From positions 48,690,377 through 48,754,376 of the forward strand of contig OY829541.1 in assembly GCA_963691705.1 (NCBI GenBank): a DNA stretch of 64,000 nt, written 5' to 3'. Below are positions 12,264 to 24,948 of this stretch, one piece after another. Made by a program: the position numbers and the translations under genes. Each line of letters opens with the position of its first letter. The stretch's first letter is position 1. This stretch comes from Viola odorata. Its lineage: Eukaryota; Streptophyta; Magnoliopsida; Malpighiales; Violaceae. The notes under the pieces are model-generated. The model saw only the letters and a list, made by a program, of their open reading frames with translations. It searched no databases and was not told where the DNA came from.

Positions 12264-15200
12264 ACACGGGTGATAATAGTAGATGACTGCAGATTGCAGG
12301 TCCTTGTTCTTTCTTGAACCCATAGTAGAGCCAAAGGTTATTGTAATCTGGAAGTGGACTAGGAGTTTATAAGTAGGAACTCTCTATGGGATTAAAATCA
12401 AAGTTTACTGTAATCATTGAAGGAATTTCCCACATTGCTAGTTGTAAACTAAAAGCCTTGTTTCTTCATAAAATTGCTCAACATTTTGATCTTTCTGGCA
12501 CATTGATCAAGTACAATGTTAGAAATCCATAGTTTTTCAGATATATATATTTTTGAATTAAAAATTGTATTTCCTTCTGAGTTCTTCTGAGAGCTGCTTG
12601 ATCATCATGATGCTTGTGGTTGTCAGCCGCGTCTGTGGGCCTTGTGGGTTTCTCTTGTTTGGGCCTTGTGGGTTTCTCTTGAAACGGGAGAAACAAAGTC
12701 CAACTGACGCTAAGTTCAGTACTCATCACGTTTTGGTTATTCTTATTTTTTGAACAAAACTTAATAACTTGAAGCATCATCACAGGCTAATTCTTAGCGT
12801 AATAACTGGGTCCGACCCTAAAGGACAAAAACGTAAAGAGTCACTATTACTGCTGTTGTTTTTTAGTTGAAAAATATTATTAATTTTTTTCATAAAAAAA
12901 AAAACGTGTGCAATGTCCTGTAAACGTCCACTGATATTAAACTGGAACTGAAAAGGATCATTTAGTTCAAATATAAACAAACAAATTTAAAAAATAAGGG
13001 CACCATATAAAAAAAAATTGTATAATTTATAAAATATTACACCTAACCCTCTATACTTTAAAATCTTGCAATATTAACCCTATAATTTTCTGAAAGTTGC
13101 AATTTTAACCATTTTATTAGTAAAAGAAAATCGCAAAAAAATGTAGTTGACGAAAACAATATTAGAAAAATATATAAATTTAAGAAAAAAATGTAATGAA
13201 TATGAAAGAGTCCACTTCACTTAAAAAATTGGGAAAAAAAAACAAAAAGAGTATTTTTAAAAACATTAAAACATAACAAATTTAATAACAAATTGTAAAT
13301 AAAATTTAAAATAATTTCTTTTCATTTTTTTAGGTCCTACTATATTTGTTACATTTTAAACAAAATTTCATAATTTTTTTTCTACTTTTTACTATTTTAT
13401 TTGAATTTTATTACTATTATAAAAATTAAAATCACAATTTTGAAGAGTATAAAGTTAATATTGCAAGCTTTAGACTAAAAATAGAAAAAAATTCAAAAAA
13501 TTATACGGTTAATATTGCAAGCTTTTAAACCATAAAAAATTTAGCTGAGCATTTTGTAAATTTTCAGACTAATAAATAATACTCTTTCTGGATTTTAATA
13601 CTTTTTACTGATACTAAAGCATATACTTTTTACAACTTTAGCCCTCGACCAAAATCTCACCGGCAGTCTCAATGGCTCCATCCTCAACAACTTTTTTTCA
13701 ATCATTTTCTTAAATATTATATTTAAACTAAACGTAGTTAAAAAAATATTGGATGATAGTTTTTAGCTCTATTGTACTATCGTCGAAAAGCAAAAACTTC
13801 CCATGTACTTCATTTTTTTGCAGTCCGTCTCCCCTGAACTATTATTTTGGGGCAAAAAGACCCTTCCGTCTACTTTCACTAACGGATCCGTTAGTGACAC
13901 TCCCTACAGTAGGTTATCTTCATTTTTAGGATTAATTAAATAATATAATTAATCTAAAAATTCCAAAAAAAATGTAAAAATTGTAAAAATTCCAAAAAAT
14001 ATGTAATTTTTTTACTTAACCTAAAAATCAAGAAAAAAAACGTTAAAAGTTCAAAAAAATGTAAAAATTTCAAAGAAATGTAATAATTCCAAAAAAAATA
14101 AAAATTCTAAAAAAATGTAAAAATTCAAAAAAAATGTAATTAACATAAAAACCAAGAAAAAATTGAAAACAATTCCAAAAAAAATGTACTTTTTTTACTT
14201 AACCTAAAAATCAAAAAAAAAATGTTAAAAATTCAAAAAAAAAAGTTAATTAATCTAAAAATTAAGAAAAAATGTAATAATTCCAAAAAAAATGTACAAA
14301 TTCCAAAACAAATATAAAAATTCTAAAAAATGTAAAAATTCCAAAAAAAATGTAAAAATTCCAAAAAAATTTGTTACTGAACCCCTCACGCACCCAAAGG
14401 CCAAAGGGAAGAAGATTAGATTAGAGCTTCTGTTCCTATTCCTACCAATCCATGGTTGTCCCCACACGAAAGCCCACACCATCTCCCACAATATTTTCTG
14501 GGTCCCACTCCACAATATGTTACTATACCCCTCCGATCTCAATTCTCAACCACCACCTCCTCTCCCATTTACTGTTTTATCCTCTAAAAATTATATTATT
14601 CATTATTTTTATAGTAGAAAATTATTATTAGGGATGAGCGTTAGTCAATTCGGCTCGATTTTTGGCCTAATTGGCTCGGTTTTTTTATCTATAATTAAAT
14701 TTAAAATAATGTATGTTTACATAAACAGTATTTAGTACAAATGAGCAAATAATCGCATTCAATAAATTGGAAGAACATTATAGTTTTTTTCTTTTACTAG
14801 GACTTATTTTTAATTTGGTAGAAATGAAGTCTACCGGATTAAACCACTTTTTAAAATCTTTTTTATTTTAATCATAGAAATTCAACAAAACTCGAACAGC
14901 ATTAGTTTCAATTGGGAAGACACCCACGGCTAAAATAATCGTTTATTAATTAAAAAAAGAGAGAGAAAGAAACCAGTCAATACGCAGTCGTGTAAGCGTT
15001 TTCTAACGCGCACGTGTTTCTTTTGTAAACTGGTGCCTTATGACAACGTAATATCAGTCATTGTTGTTGTTTTGATTTAGTTTTATGACACGTATCACAT
15101 TAAATCAAGAACTCAAAAACACACGTTCTACCATATTGCATTCATAACAATCATTTAAAACATGTAATCTACGTACTTAATTAATTACAAATTATCATGT

Positions 15201-17292
15201 GGTTTATTAATTGGTTGACAAACGACAAGTTAGTTACGCACGCGATTGCGTTAGGTCGAATTTCTTATGTCAGATTTTCCTACCTAATTTAATGTCAAGT
15301 TATTACTTCCGAACTCTAGTTGTGGTCGAGTAATAAAAAATAAATTCACTTTTAAATTAAGCATTAGATTCGAGTATATGAAAAATAAAAAAAATCATAT
15401 TGTGATTAAACCGTCCATTATAGATACCATATACTCAAACGAGATTAATTTCTTACTTAAAATGTGCTGAGATTAAGAGAAAATCCTCGTATATTGGAGA
15501 AAAAAATCTAATGAGAAAATAATAATTTGTATAATGTAATTAACTGAGATGATGATTAGAAATATAATACTATTTGAGGTGGTATGATCATGATGTGTAT
15601 AAAAAGATGAATGGAAATGAACTAACAAATACAAATGTGTCTCATATGAATGTGACAAGGGCGAGGATGCTATTTCAGGTGCACTGGTCTCGCCAACCCC
15701 CAAGCTCAACAAAACGTGAACCCATGTGAGCAACTCTAACATTATCGTCACATAAGAGCGATCTCGTTCGATATAACAAACATGGTGTGAATAAAATTAA
15801 TATCGACGGAACGTTTTAATTTTTTCATATACTGGTATATAGATTGTATTGTCAAAGTAGAAATAACAATAAGAAAATGGAATAAAAAAAGAAAGATAGA
15901 AGGGAGGTGGTGGTGTACAGGTGGGAGCATTCGTTATAGCATTAGCAACAAGAAGGGATAATGTTGTTCTTCAAAATATCTCACTATTTTGTTTTTTTCT
16001 TTTCCAATAAAATCAACAAAAAGGATCTGACACAGAATTTAACATTTTTTAAGCTAAAGATTGAAAGAGATTAAACTTTTAATTAAAGGTAAAACTGTTA
16101 CGTGGGATAGTGGCTAGAGGAATGAGACAGGCATCATGCAGACATGTGACATGAAACCATTGTTTATCCTCTCAATTTGCTAATTACATTATTATAATTT
16201 TGGCTAGTTGCATTATTATTATTACTATTTCATGTTTGGGTTTTAGTTAATTAATTAAAGAAGAAGCAAGCAAGCGTGTGTTTGGATTGGAACTCGCTAG
16301 TGGATAAACTTAGGGTCAAAAAGAGTTTTCCACTATAAAAGAATTGCGTCCAGCCGACAAGCCAACATTCAAAGAATCCATATTTATTTCACCCTTCATC
16401 ATTTCTTCCTTTTTCGTGGTGGTTTCCATCTTTGATTTCATCTCTGCCATTGCATTTACCAAACTATAATTGCTACAGTAAAAGTTGGTGGAAAAATTAG
16501 AAGGTGAGCCATGGCAAAAGTTGGAATCTTTTTTACTAGTGTTTACATTTTCAAAGAAACCCATGTGCTTAGCTAATAGCTTGCATCATCATTCTATTGG
16601 CAAACCAAAAACTTCTCATCCAATGACTTCCAAGCAAACCCAACTAGCTAACCAACCAACTTCGGGATAGAAAAACGAACCAATAAGCTTAAGTCTCGAC
16701 TTCGATTCTCCAAACTTGCAATTTCATGAAAAAATGACTTCATCCTGCAATCGTGATCAACTTATTCCAACTTCAAGCAAAAACGACTGTTACATCTCAT
16801 TTATACATTTCGTAGCGTGGATTTACAGTTAGATCTTGAAACTAAACTCGCTAATACTGTGCAAATTCAGGTACTCGATTCACAACAGAAAAAAAGAAGC
16901 AGCCGATGAAGTGGTTTCAATGTTCAGAATCAGTCAATGGAGGGGGAAGGGCATATCAAGATTCTGTACACATATTCATCCCAGGATTAGGTCAAGAATG
17001 CAGACTGCATGCCCTACAGCTATCCCTCCTATCAATGTTTATGAAATAAAAATAAGAATCTGCATACCTCACTGTTTAAAAATGGGACAATAGTTTCAAT
17101 TATTTGTTCCCCTAAAATTCAGAATAAGCCCCTATCTGGTATGTGCTCTCCGTGGACGGAACTGTTATTTGTTATCCTCGTGGTTCAAGTGGCAGCACCC
17201 CCGAGTGTTATTGTGTGTTTCCTCAAGCTGGCTTTCAGAATGGAAGAAACCTGGAATGGTTATAAATACACAGGGCAAAAAAACTCCAAATT
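12264..17292. other. Intergenic region with low-complexity and repeat-derived DNA
   Basis: About 5 kb lacks a recognisable gene. The start is the EMC3 3'UTR. A 24-bp-period duplication (GGGCCTTGTGGGTTTCTCTT) lies at 12637-12681. From about 13,750 the sequence looks transposon-derived: a TAACGGATCCGTTA palindrome near 13,884 leads into an A-rich array (separate entry). Two plus-strand frames near 14.3 kb and a minus-strand frame of 82 codons at 16316-16564 match nothing I know. The last part before 17,293 is the 3'UTR of the MED26b-like gene. Confidence 0.45.
13945..14378. repeat. Degenerate A-rich array (TTCCAAAAAAATGTAAAAA type)
   Basis: Irregular repeats of a 15-25 base motif (plus-strand TTCCAAAAAAATGTAAAAA and variants such as ACCTAAAAATCAAGAAAAA) fill this interval. 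The same kind of motif occurs inside the arms of the foldback element at about 49,130-49,190. Together with the TAACGGATCCGTTA palindrome just upstream, this suggests a decayed relative of that element, but no terminal repeats or target duplication were located. Confidence 0.6.
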
Positions 17293-19982
17293 TTACCGCC
17301 GACCGTGTGCCCAATTCCGGTTATGATTCCCAGGTCTCATGTGCGGATTTCTTTGAACAAGCCCCGGCTTAGGGTTAGGGAGATCACGCAAGTCCACAAC
17401 CTGTATTGTCCGCTGCTTTTTGGCTGTTGAACAAGAAATTACAAATGCACAGTAAGGGATGGTACAAGAAGCCAACATTTACAGTGTGTTGAACATCAAA
17501 ATCAACAACAAGCATTAAGTAATTCCAAAAGTTTTAAACATTAAGTAAGTTTAACCACAACATCCAATCTCCATCGAAGTTTATTATACACATATCCAGC
17601 CAAATGACATTCAAAAGCAGAAATTCGAACGATAAGCAAATAATACATGTAAATCTTGAATAAGCAACACTAACCTTTGTCTATGTGTTGGTAACTTTCC
17701 TGGAGCTTCCTCTTTGTCGCTTCAAGTTTCACCCGGACAGTATCTTCATCATAACACTTTGATTTCTAGTTAAAATAACAGACAATGTCAGATAAAAGTC
17801 TGAGTAATGGATTTCTAGTTAAAATAATAGACAATGTCAGATAAAAGTCTGAGTAATGGATTCAAAGCAACGTTAAAATTACATACATCTACTTGACTGC
17901 TTAGAGGCTTTCTCTGGCTGTTAATCTTATCTGTCTTTTTCTGTAAACCTGATCCATTATTTACTTTTCGTTCAACACTCTGCAGTGGAGATCTCCCAGG
18001 CCCGGAACCAGTATGTAAGGGCTTAATTGGTTTCGCAATGGCCTCTTGCCTCTTCAGTTGTTGATTCGTGTTGTCCTTAGGAAGAACATTTACCCCATGA
18101 GCACCTTGCTGTTTCTTTTTCATTATATTTTGTCTCTCCATGTGTGCTTTTCTTTCAGTTCCACGGTTCTTGTTGAATTCCCCACTATTTCGAGGATCTG
18201 AAACAACAATCCCCGTTCATAATTATAATTCTAACAAGTGGGGAACTTCAAAAAAGAAACCGAATTGCAAAAGCCATCATAGATGAGCATTATAGAGAAC
18301 AAAGTGAACTCACTTCCATCATCATCCATTCCATCAAAGAACTTTGCATAGCGAGGCAACAAGGACACAAAAAAAAGTCAGTCCAGAAACAGGATACAAA
18401 GAAGTAAGTTGATAATCCAGTTAGAATAAAATGTGCGAGAAAAAAATATGCACACCTGTGAAAGCTCCATTGAAGTAGGTTGAGTGGCGAAAAAGGCTCC
18501 TTCATCTAAAGGAGGAGATGGAAGACCTTCTTCTTCATCAACAACAGATGGATTCACGGAATCAGGAGTGCCTTCACCAACTAATATTCAAGAATGAAAC
18601 AATAATCCAGAGAAAAGAAAGAAGTTAGCTGAGAGTTGAAAATAACAAGAAAAACTCAATGACAAAAGCAGACAAACAAGTTCTTACCCGAGCTACCTCT
18701 TATATCCTTTGTAGCACTATACCACTCATCCACCAAAACCTTCCAGTCACTGCAAGAATAGAAGAGAGCATAAGCGCTGGTATTTAATCAACGATAAGCT
18801 ACTCACGTGAGTAAACAATTAGGAATATTCAAACCGCTCCTAGCTAAAAAAGATCCAAAACTATTATCAGTGTATCCACATCTGTAAGCAAATGAGGATA
18901 CAGGGAGGAAATACTTTAGCACTTCACTACGAGGTAAAGTCAAGTCCCGTCGAGATAGACCAAACTGAACTGGATCAGATCATTCAAATGCCATACTATT
19001 TGGCAATGGGAAGATAAAAGAAGTACCAATTCTGCCTAAAACTGTACTTGAGTTCTACGGTTTAGCTATAAGCACATACTCTATGAGAGTCCGTGCCAGA
19101 TGCCGAATCTGCTGCAATCCATGCTTGCGGAGGCCATTGACAGCCTTTCCAATCTCGGTTGCCTGATGGAAGAGAAGCATCATTAGCCCTCCAGCTTCAA
19201 TTCAAGTTATCTTTAAAAAGGAACTAAACAACAAAGGACTAGTGCGAGGAAATATGGATAGAACTCAAGAATAAGGAGAGATGACAAGCCAAACCTTTAG
19301 AGTATCCACAGTCAACCCCATCAATTGAAGCCTCCTCAATGATTCAAACAACACCGAACCGGTCTGTAACAAGAACATAGCAAAACATGACCAATCAAAC
19401 ACCACAAATTGAACCAAAAACAGCAAATCTCCATCCAATCTTCAAAATAAGTTACAATGAACGGAATGGCAGGTAGTATACCTCATCCTTGCAGTTGAGA
19501 AGAATGTCCTTGATCCTCAAAACTTCACCAACAATCTGAGACTCCTCCTCAATTTCATCAGTTAAATCCTCAAGTTCATAACTATAATTACTTGCAGGAG
19601 CATCATTCTCATTCAAATTGACTTCTCCATTATCACTACTATTCACCTTGCTCTCTTTACTTCCACTACCACCGAACTCACACCCATCTCTCTCAATATC
19701 AGCAAATTCATCATCCTCCTCATCATCCAAAACAGCATTATCTCCACCACCACCATCCATCTCCACCTCATGTGCCGCCACCGCAACCTCCACATGGTTG
19801 CAACCGGAGCACCGGGTCAATCTGGAAGAAAACAACCGCTCAGCGATTCGATCCCTCCTCATCCGGAACTCCTTGGGACAATCAGAAGCCGCAACCATGA
19901 TTGCATAATCGATGATGCCAAATATACCAGAGTTTGCTGTCCTGAAATAGTTCCTCCAGTAGTCTAGTGACGATGGTTTCAT
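17293..19982 (-). CDS. MED26B: Mediator subunit 26b-like protein (TFIIS N-terminal domain)
   Basis: Plant MED26-type subunit, expected in the nucleus, linking Mediator to elongation factors via a TFIIS N-terminal (LW) domain (family knowledge). Nine exons join in phase: 19482-19982, 19295-19363, 19080-19162, 18688-18749, 18456-18580, 18314-18341, 17887-18197, 17675-17765 and 17293-17423, giving 466 residues. The N-terminus (LDYWRNYFRTANSGIFGIID) and C-terminus (AKKQRTIQVVDL then NRNWAHGRR) closely match Arabidopsis MED26b as I recall it. The TFIIS-N core is LFESLRRLQLMGLTVDTLK, then TEIGKAVNGLRKH, then IRHLARTLIDDWK. An acidic linker (DDEEDDEFADIE) and a basic C-terminal part flank it. The intron between exons 7 and 8 carries a tandem duplication of its 3' splice site (separate entry). 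Intact. Confidence 0.93.
17761..17858. repeat. 49-bp tandem duplication spanning an intron 3' end of MED26b-like gene
   Basis: Two 49-bp copies (17761-17809 and 17810-17858) differ at one base. Each contains the end of the intron between MED26b-like exons 7 and 8, including the TTTTAACTAG acceptor on the minus strand and the first five exonic bases. Only the downstream acceptor (exon start 17765) keeps the family reading frame directly. The other would add 49 bases. Confidence 0.9.
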
Positions 19983-20059
19983 GGTGAAACCGATTATTTC
20001 CCCACCCGGATCAAAGAAACTGAGACGGACTGTAGCGGCTGGTATTAGGATTGGCGTAT

Positions 20060-23000
20060 CAGTTTAAAGAAAACCCAGAAAACGGAAAATCCAAAAGAAC
20101 AAGAAGGAAAGGGACAATTTTGGAAACAACCCAGAAATAGGAAGCGTGATTTCTGTTACAAAAAGACGATCATGTGATGGTTTGATTATGTCTCAGTAAT
20201 ACGATGATGACAAAGATGATCGGTTTTTGATCAAGAATCTAATCCAATCCCGTTAAAGACGGGAACCACTGACGTTTTTTGGTTGGGTTTTTGCCTTTGG
20301 TTCAGATGAAAAGTTATGATCTTTTTCGCCGGAAAAAAATAGTAAGAGGGAAGACAAAGAAAGGATAGGAAAAAAGAAGGAAGAAAATCAAACCCCCCAC
20401 CGAAACTCAAAGGAAAAAGAAAAAAAAAAGATTTTTAATTTCCCAATGGGGTATGGTTTATTTTGTAAAGAAATAAATTAAACAATACCAGGTGCTCACC
20501 TCTGTATCTTACAAAAGCCACAACGTTTTGCTTTTATTGTTTTTTGTTTGGTATGCAGGTTTTCTAATTTTTTAGGAGGAGGAGGAGGGTATGTGGTGTT
20601 AACTGTTATCTGTTAATTAGTAAAGGATTGGACTGAGTTGGCTGTCGTCTTCACTCTTCACTCGGTGGGCTGCGGTGTGATGCGATGACTCGCCGCAACC
20701 CGTCAAATCGGCGACGTGTGCGATGCTCTTTTACAGTTGTAAGCCGGATGAAAATTTATACTTTTACTATTATACTTTTTTTCTTCTGTCAAACATCATA
20801 GGCATGGATTTTCTTTAAGATATTTCCACATTCCACTCAAAAATATTAATATATCAAATATGCCATTGTTATATTTATTCTTTAAGTTAATATTTTTCTT
20901 AATTTTTTTTTAATTTGTAGGTTTCGATATCAATTATATTTATAAACTTTTATTAAGGTTATTATGAGACAAAATACTATTATATTTAAAAAATCTTATG
21001 ACCAATAAAAAATTACAAGTAACGCTGTCATTTAATATATTCGATGGAAATAATGACTCCGATGACATGCTAATGGATGAAAGAAAAAGAAAAAAAGTTG
21101 GTTAGAGTGACGGGCTGTTATGGCGTGGAGTGGTTTGGCTTCGGACACGTAACCGTTTAGGAAGACAAGTTGCGGTTAGGTAGGTGGTGGGTTGTATACG
21201 TGGCAAGAGTAAGATTGGAAAGAAATGCGGGGGATGGGGCAACGCGTCACCAACATGTGACACGGGATATATGGATCCTGATGGAGACATTGACTGACCG
21301 GTGTTAGAAAACTTTTTTAACAAAGATGGTGGAAAAAGAAGAAGCAGAAAGTGGGGAATTCAGCGGTTTGACTGGGATCATCCGCCGTTAGATTCGTGGC
21401 AGATGGAAATGGAATTAAAACTTTGGATAGTATTCCAAGGTCCAACTCTGTGTGCTGAGGTGAAATTGAAATTGTAGGGATTTTTTTTTCTTTGGTAAAG
21501 ATAATTTACTAAATCTTCCACTTGGAAATTGTTTTTTATTTTTATTTTTAATCAATTAAAGAGAAAGTTTTGATAAATAATAGATTTTTTTTTCTCTACT
21601 ATCGTAACTTGGTTTTTTGAGAAGAAAACAAGCTTATAGTCTATGGATTGGACGGTAATAAAGACAAATTAAAAATCAAAATGAGTTTTAAAATGTGATA
21701 ATTGGACATTTAAAAATCGAAATGATTAGATGGATAAGTATGTGTGTGTTTTACAGGGAAAGCTGGAAAGCAGCATGTTCTCTCATGTTTATAATAATGA
21801 TTAGTTAAGAACAAACATGATTTGACCGGGGATTAAAAAGCAAATAATTAAGCCTTATTGTTTTTTTTATATTATTAATTATTATTGAAACTAGTAAAAA
21901 TAAACGGTTAAGAAAATGATTCCAAAGTCCACCGCTTAGATTGTACTCCTTGCCATTTTTTGTTCTTTCCAAAGAGTAAAAAATGACAGTTAATAAAATT
22001 AAGAGGAGTACACTAAGGGGCCTTGGCGCCGATTTTTAAAAGATTTTGTGATGCGGAGTTATCTTCACAAGAACATAACAAAATAGAGTAGATAGAACTT
22101 GATTACATATATGCATTACTTTAGGTAAGAAGTAACTTCACTATTAATTGTATTTTTCTCATTATTTAAGTTTTTTTTTCTAAATATTACAAATTTGTAG
22201 AGTTAATTAGTAGATAAACAAAATGTTCAATTATAACCAAAACATTAAAGAACATAAAATCTTCATGAATTTAAGTTCATAATAACTGAGCAGGCATAGA
22301 AGATTGAAACATACAAAACAAAACAAAACAATTATGTGGAACAATGTTTTAAACAATTGAAATGATTGCAAAAGCACTTATGTACCCTTAAATTATAGGC
22401 TACTTTAAGTTATCATTAGCCGTAAAATTAGAGGTATTAGGGTAAATATTGCTTAAAAAATAAAATTAATCATATTTTAAATTTACATACTTTTCTTCAA
22501 AACGTCAATTATTCGAGATTTGAAGTAAGATATAAATTTTTATTTCTAATTTTATAAAATAAATTATTATTTATAAATAGTTTAGAATTTAAGGAGGTAT
22601 TTAAATTTGATTGAAATTTCAAGCCGGAAAGAGAATAAAACGCGCTTACGGGGTAAAGTAGTACTGTTGTAGTGGGGCAATAGGCTACGGGAGGAAGGCT
22701 TGCAGTAATAGACACGTGGTTTTCCATAAATATAACATGGTAGAGTTATCCCAACAACCTTCGGACATTCGCCTGACCAACACGTGTACGAAACTACGAT
22801 CAGCCACAAGAAACGTGTATTTACTGCACGTATTAAAATGGTGCTACCGAATATATATATCTACTTAATTTTACTGAAAGAAAGGTACTTCATGATTGGC
22901 TGGCGAACACCCAAAACTTTGTCGGAAAAGTTAGGTCCAGTCAAGCCATTGTAAGAAAGTTAGTGGACCACATTATTAATCGACACCTGGTTAGATACAT

Positions 23001-24948
23001 TACGTGAGTATTTTTTATTTTTTTTTAGATCTAAAATTCTATATTCGAAGTTATACATTGGAATTTGTCTCATTTTGTTCTCTCCTCATCTTCTAGTATG
23101 TTTCTTTGTATTCAATTCCATGCCCACTTTTTGAGGTCATTACGATCAAAATTCGATTCGGTCGTGCCAAATAATTTTAAATTAACTACTTGTCAAAAGA
23201 AAATTTTAGATATTTTTAAAGCATTATATATATGCCTATATTTTTACTGTGGCTTTTACTGTGGCTCACCCGTCGCTTGAATATTAATTAAGTTAATAAA
23301 TCTTTCAAATTTTCTTATATATATAGTTATTTTGTAATGAAACATCCCGATGGCATAAGCTCAACCATCTTAATTAATTAATTAAGTCACTAATTAATTC
23401 TTCTACCATAATTAAACCAACAAATTCATTATTAAATCTCTGCTTCAACTGTCCTTCGTTTCCATCTCTAGAGTCAATTCCGGCCATTTTGTATTAATTA
23501 ATATTTAATAAAAGCTAAAAAGCTCATCCATTTTAATGTTCTAATTAATCATTCTATTGGACTCTTTGTTTGTTTAAAAACATTTATCATATCAGCTACT
23601 TTTGCTATTATTAGTTTCGACTCGGTTTACTTATGGGATGTCCTCCCATTGCATTACAAAACTTCATTTATGACAACAATTCAACTAAATAAAGAATTGT
23701 AATGATTATATTGAATTTATTATCAATGATTTTTCGGGGCATTTGGTTCCATACCACTAATTAAAGAGTGGGTTTAAAATTGAACAAATATCTTACCATT
23801 CGAACAATTGAGTTCAATGGAAGAAGTGAAGAAAAAAAAGGAAAAATGAGCATATCTATATTGTTTAATACAAAATCTACCTAAATTATTAGTAAATAAA
23901 TATAGGAATATTACCCTTATTAAAAATTGAAAAACAATCCTCTCATTTGCTTCTAAAACCACCTGAAATTTATCCTACAGTTTGAATTCTGTCGGATCCC
24001 CAAACGATAGTAACTTTTCTAATATAATTTTTCTAATTTTTAATACTCGAATTTGAAATTTTAGTTAAGCGTGGACAAATAATCATTGTTGGTTGTTTTC
24101 TTATACTTAATGGCATAATGCGCACATTTTTTTTTTCCAGCTGACCAACTTACTTCGGTTAAATAAAGCCGAGCAGTTAGTTTTTATGTTCCAGTCTCGT
24201 TTTGTACAACCGTGTTGACATCGGCGCTCTGAAAAGGTCAAACCAGATTTGTAATGTGCTGCTTAACTCGTATTGAAAAAGGTTTTTTCCATGGTCAAAG
24301 TCAAACTTAACTTAGTGCAAGCCTGGCCCATCAAAGACACTGGGCCAGGCCTCAAGCTTTATGGACTCTCTATTTACAGAAAAGTTCAATAATTTTATAA
24401 ATATAATGTGAATTAATATTATTTTTAAAACTTTGACCCTTTTTTTCTCCGGATGAAGGTGAAACAGACTCAAACTCGAGTCCTTACTCATTCATACCAA
24501 ATTATAAACTCTAGTATAAACTAACGCGAGTTAGGAAACACACAACACTTCATATATTAATACCTCAACAAACAATGTCCCTTTTCTTTCGAAGAAATAT
24601 ATAATTATTTATTTCTTTAAAAGAGGAGAACAAAGAGGAAAAAGGAAGCATATATAGTATATACTAACAAGTTGAGGCCAAAGCATCCTGTTTACATTTA
24701 ATAAAGATGTTCCAATAATGAGGGTTCTGTTTATAACCAATCCATCAAAAACAGTACTTTAATGACCGACAATACCAATAAAAACTCGAGTTCGAGCCTC
24801 ACATCGGCCAATGAAAAACAATACTATAATGGAATTAGCAGGGGTAGGCAGTCCAAATCATTATTAGTTATAGTTTAAGCATAACCTTTAATAAAAATAC
24901 CCCACCTTAATCAAAATCCATTATGATCAATATATGTATTTGATCAAG
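20060..24948. other. Intergenic region between the two MED26-like genes
   Basis: The right flank of the MED26b-like gene (about 19,983-20,700) is C/T- and A/G-rich leader and promoter DNA, with a CTCGCCGCAACCCGTC-type GC-rich patch near 20,690. The rest, to about 24.9 kb, is AT-rich with scattered short frames of no recognisable family. I found no RNA gene, clear terminal repeat or array here. Confidence 0.4.

Noticed and set aside
14292..14735. 147-codon plus-strand frame starting in the A-rich array
   Set aside because: Its first third (repeats of KNSKK) is translated low-complexity array. The rest has no family resemblance and no gene-like context.
16316..16564. 82-codon minus-strand frame (MGFFENVNTSKKDSNF...)
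   Set aside because: Composition is plausible, but I recognise no family, there is no clear promoter or splice structure, and frames of this size are common by chance here. RNA evidence would be needed.
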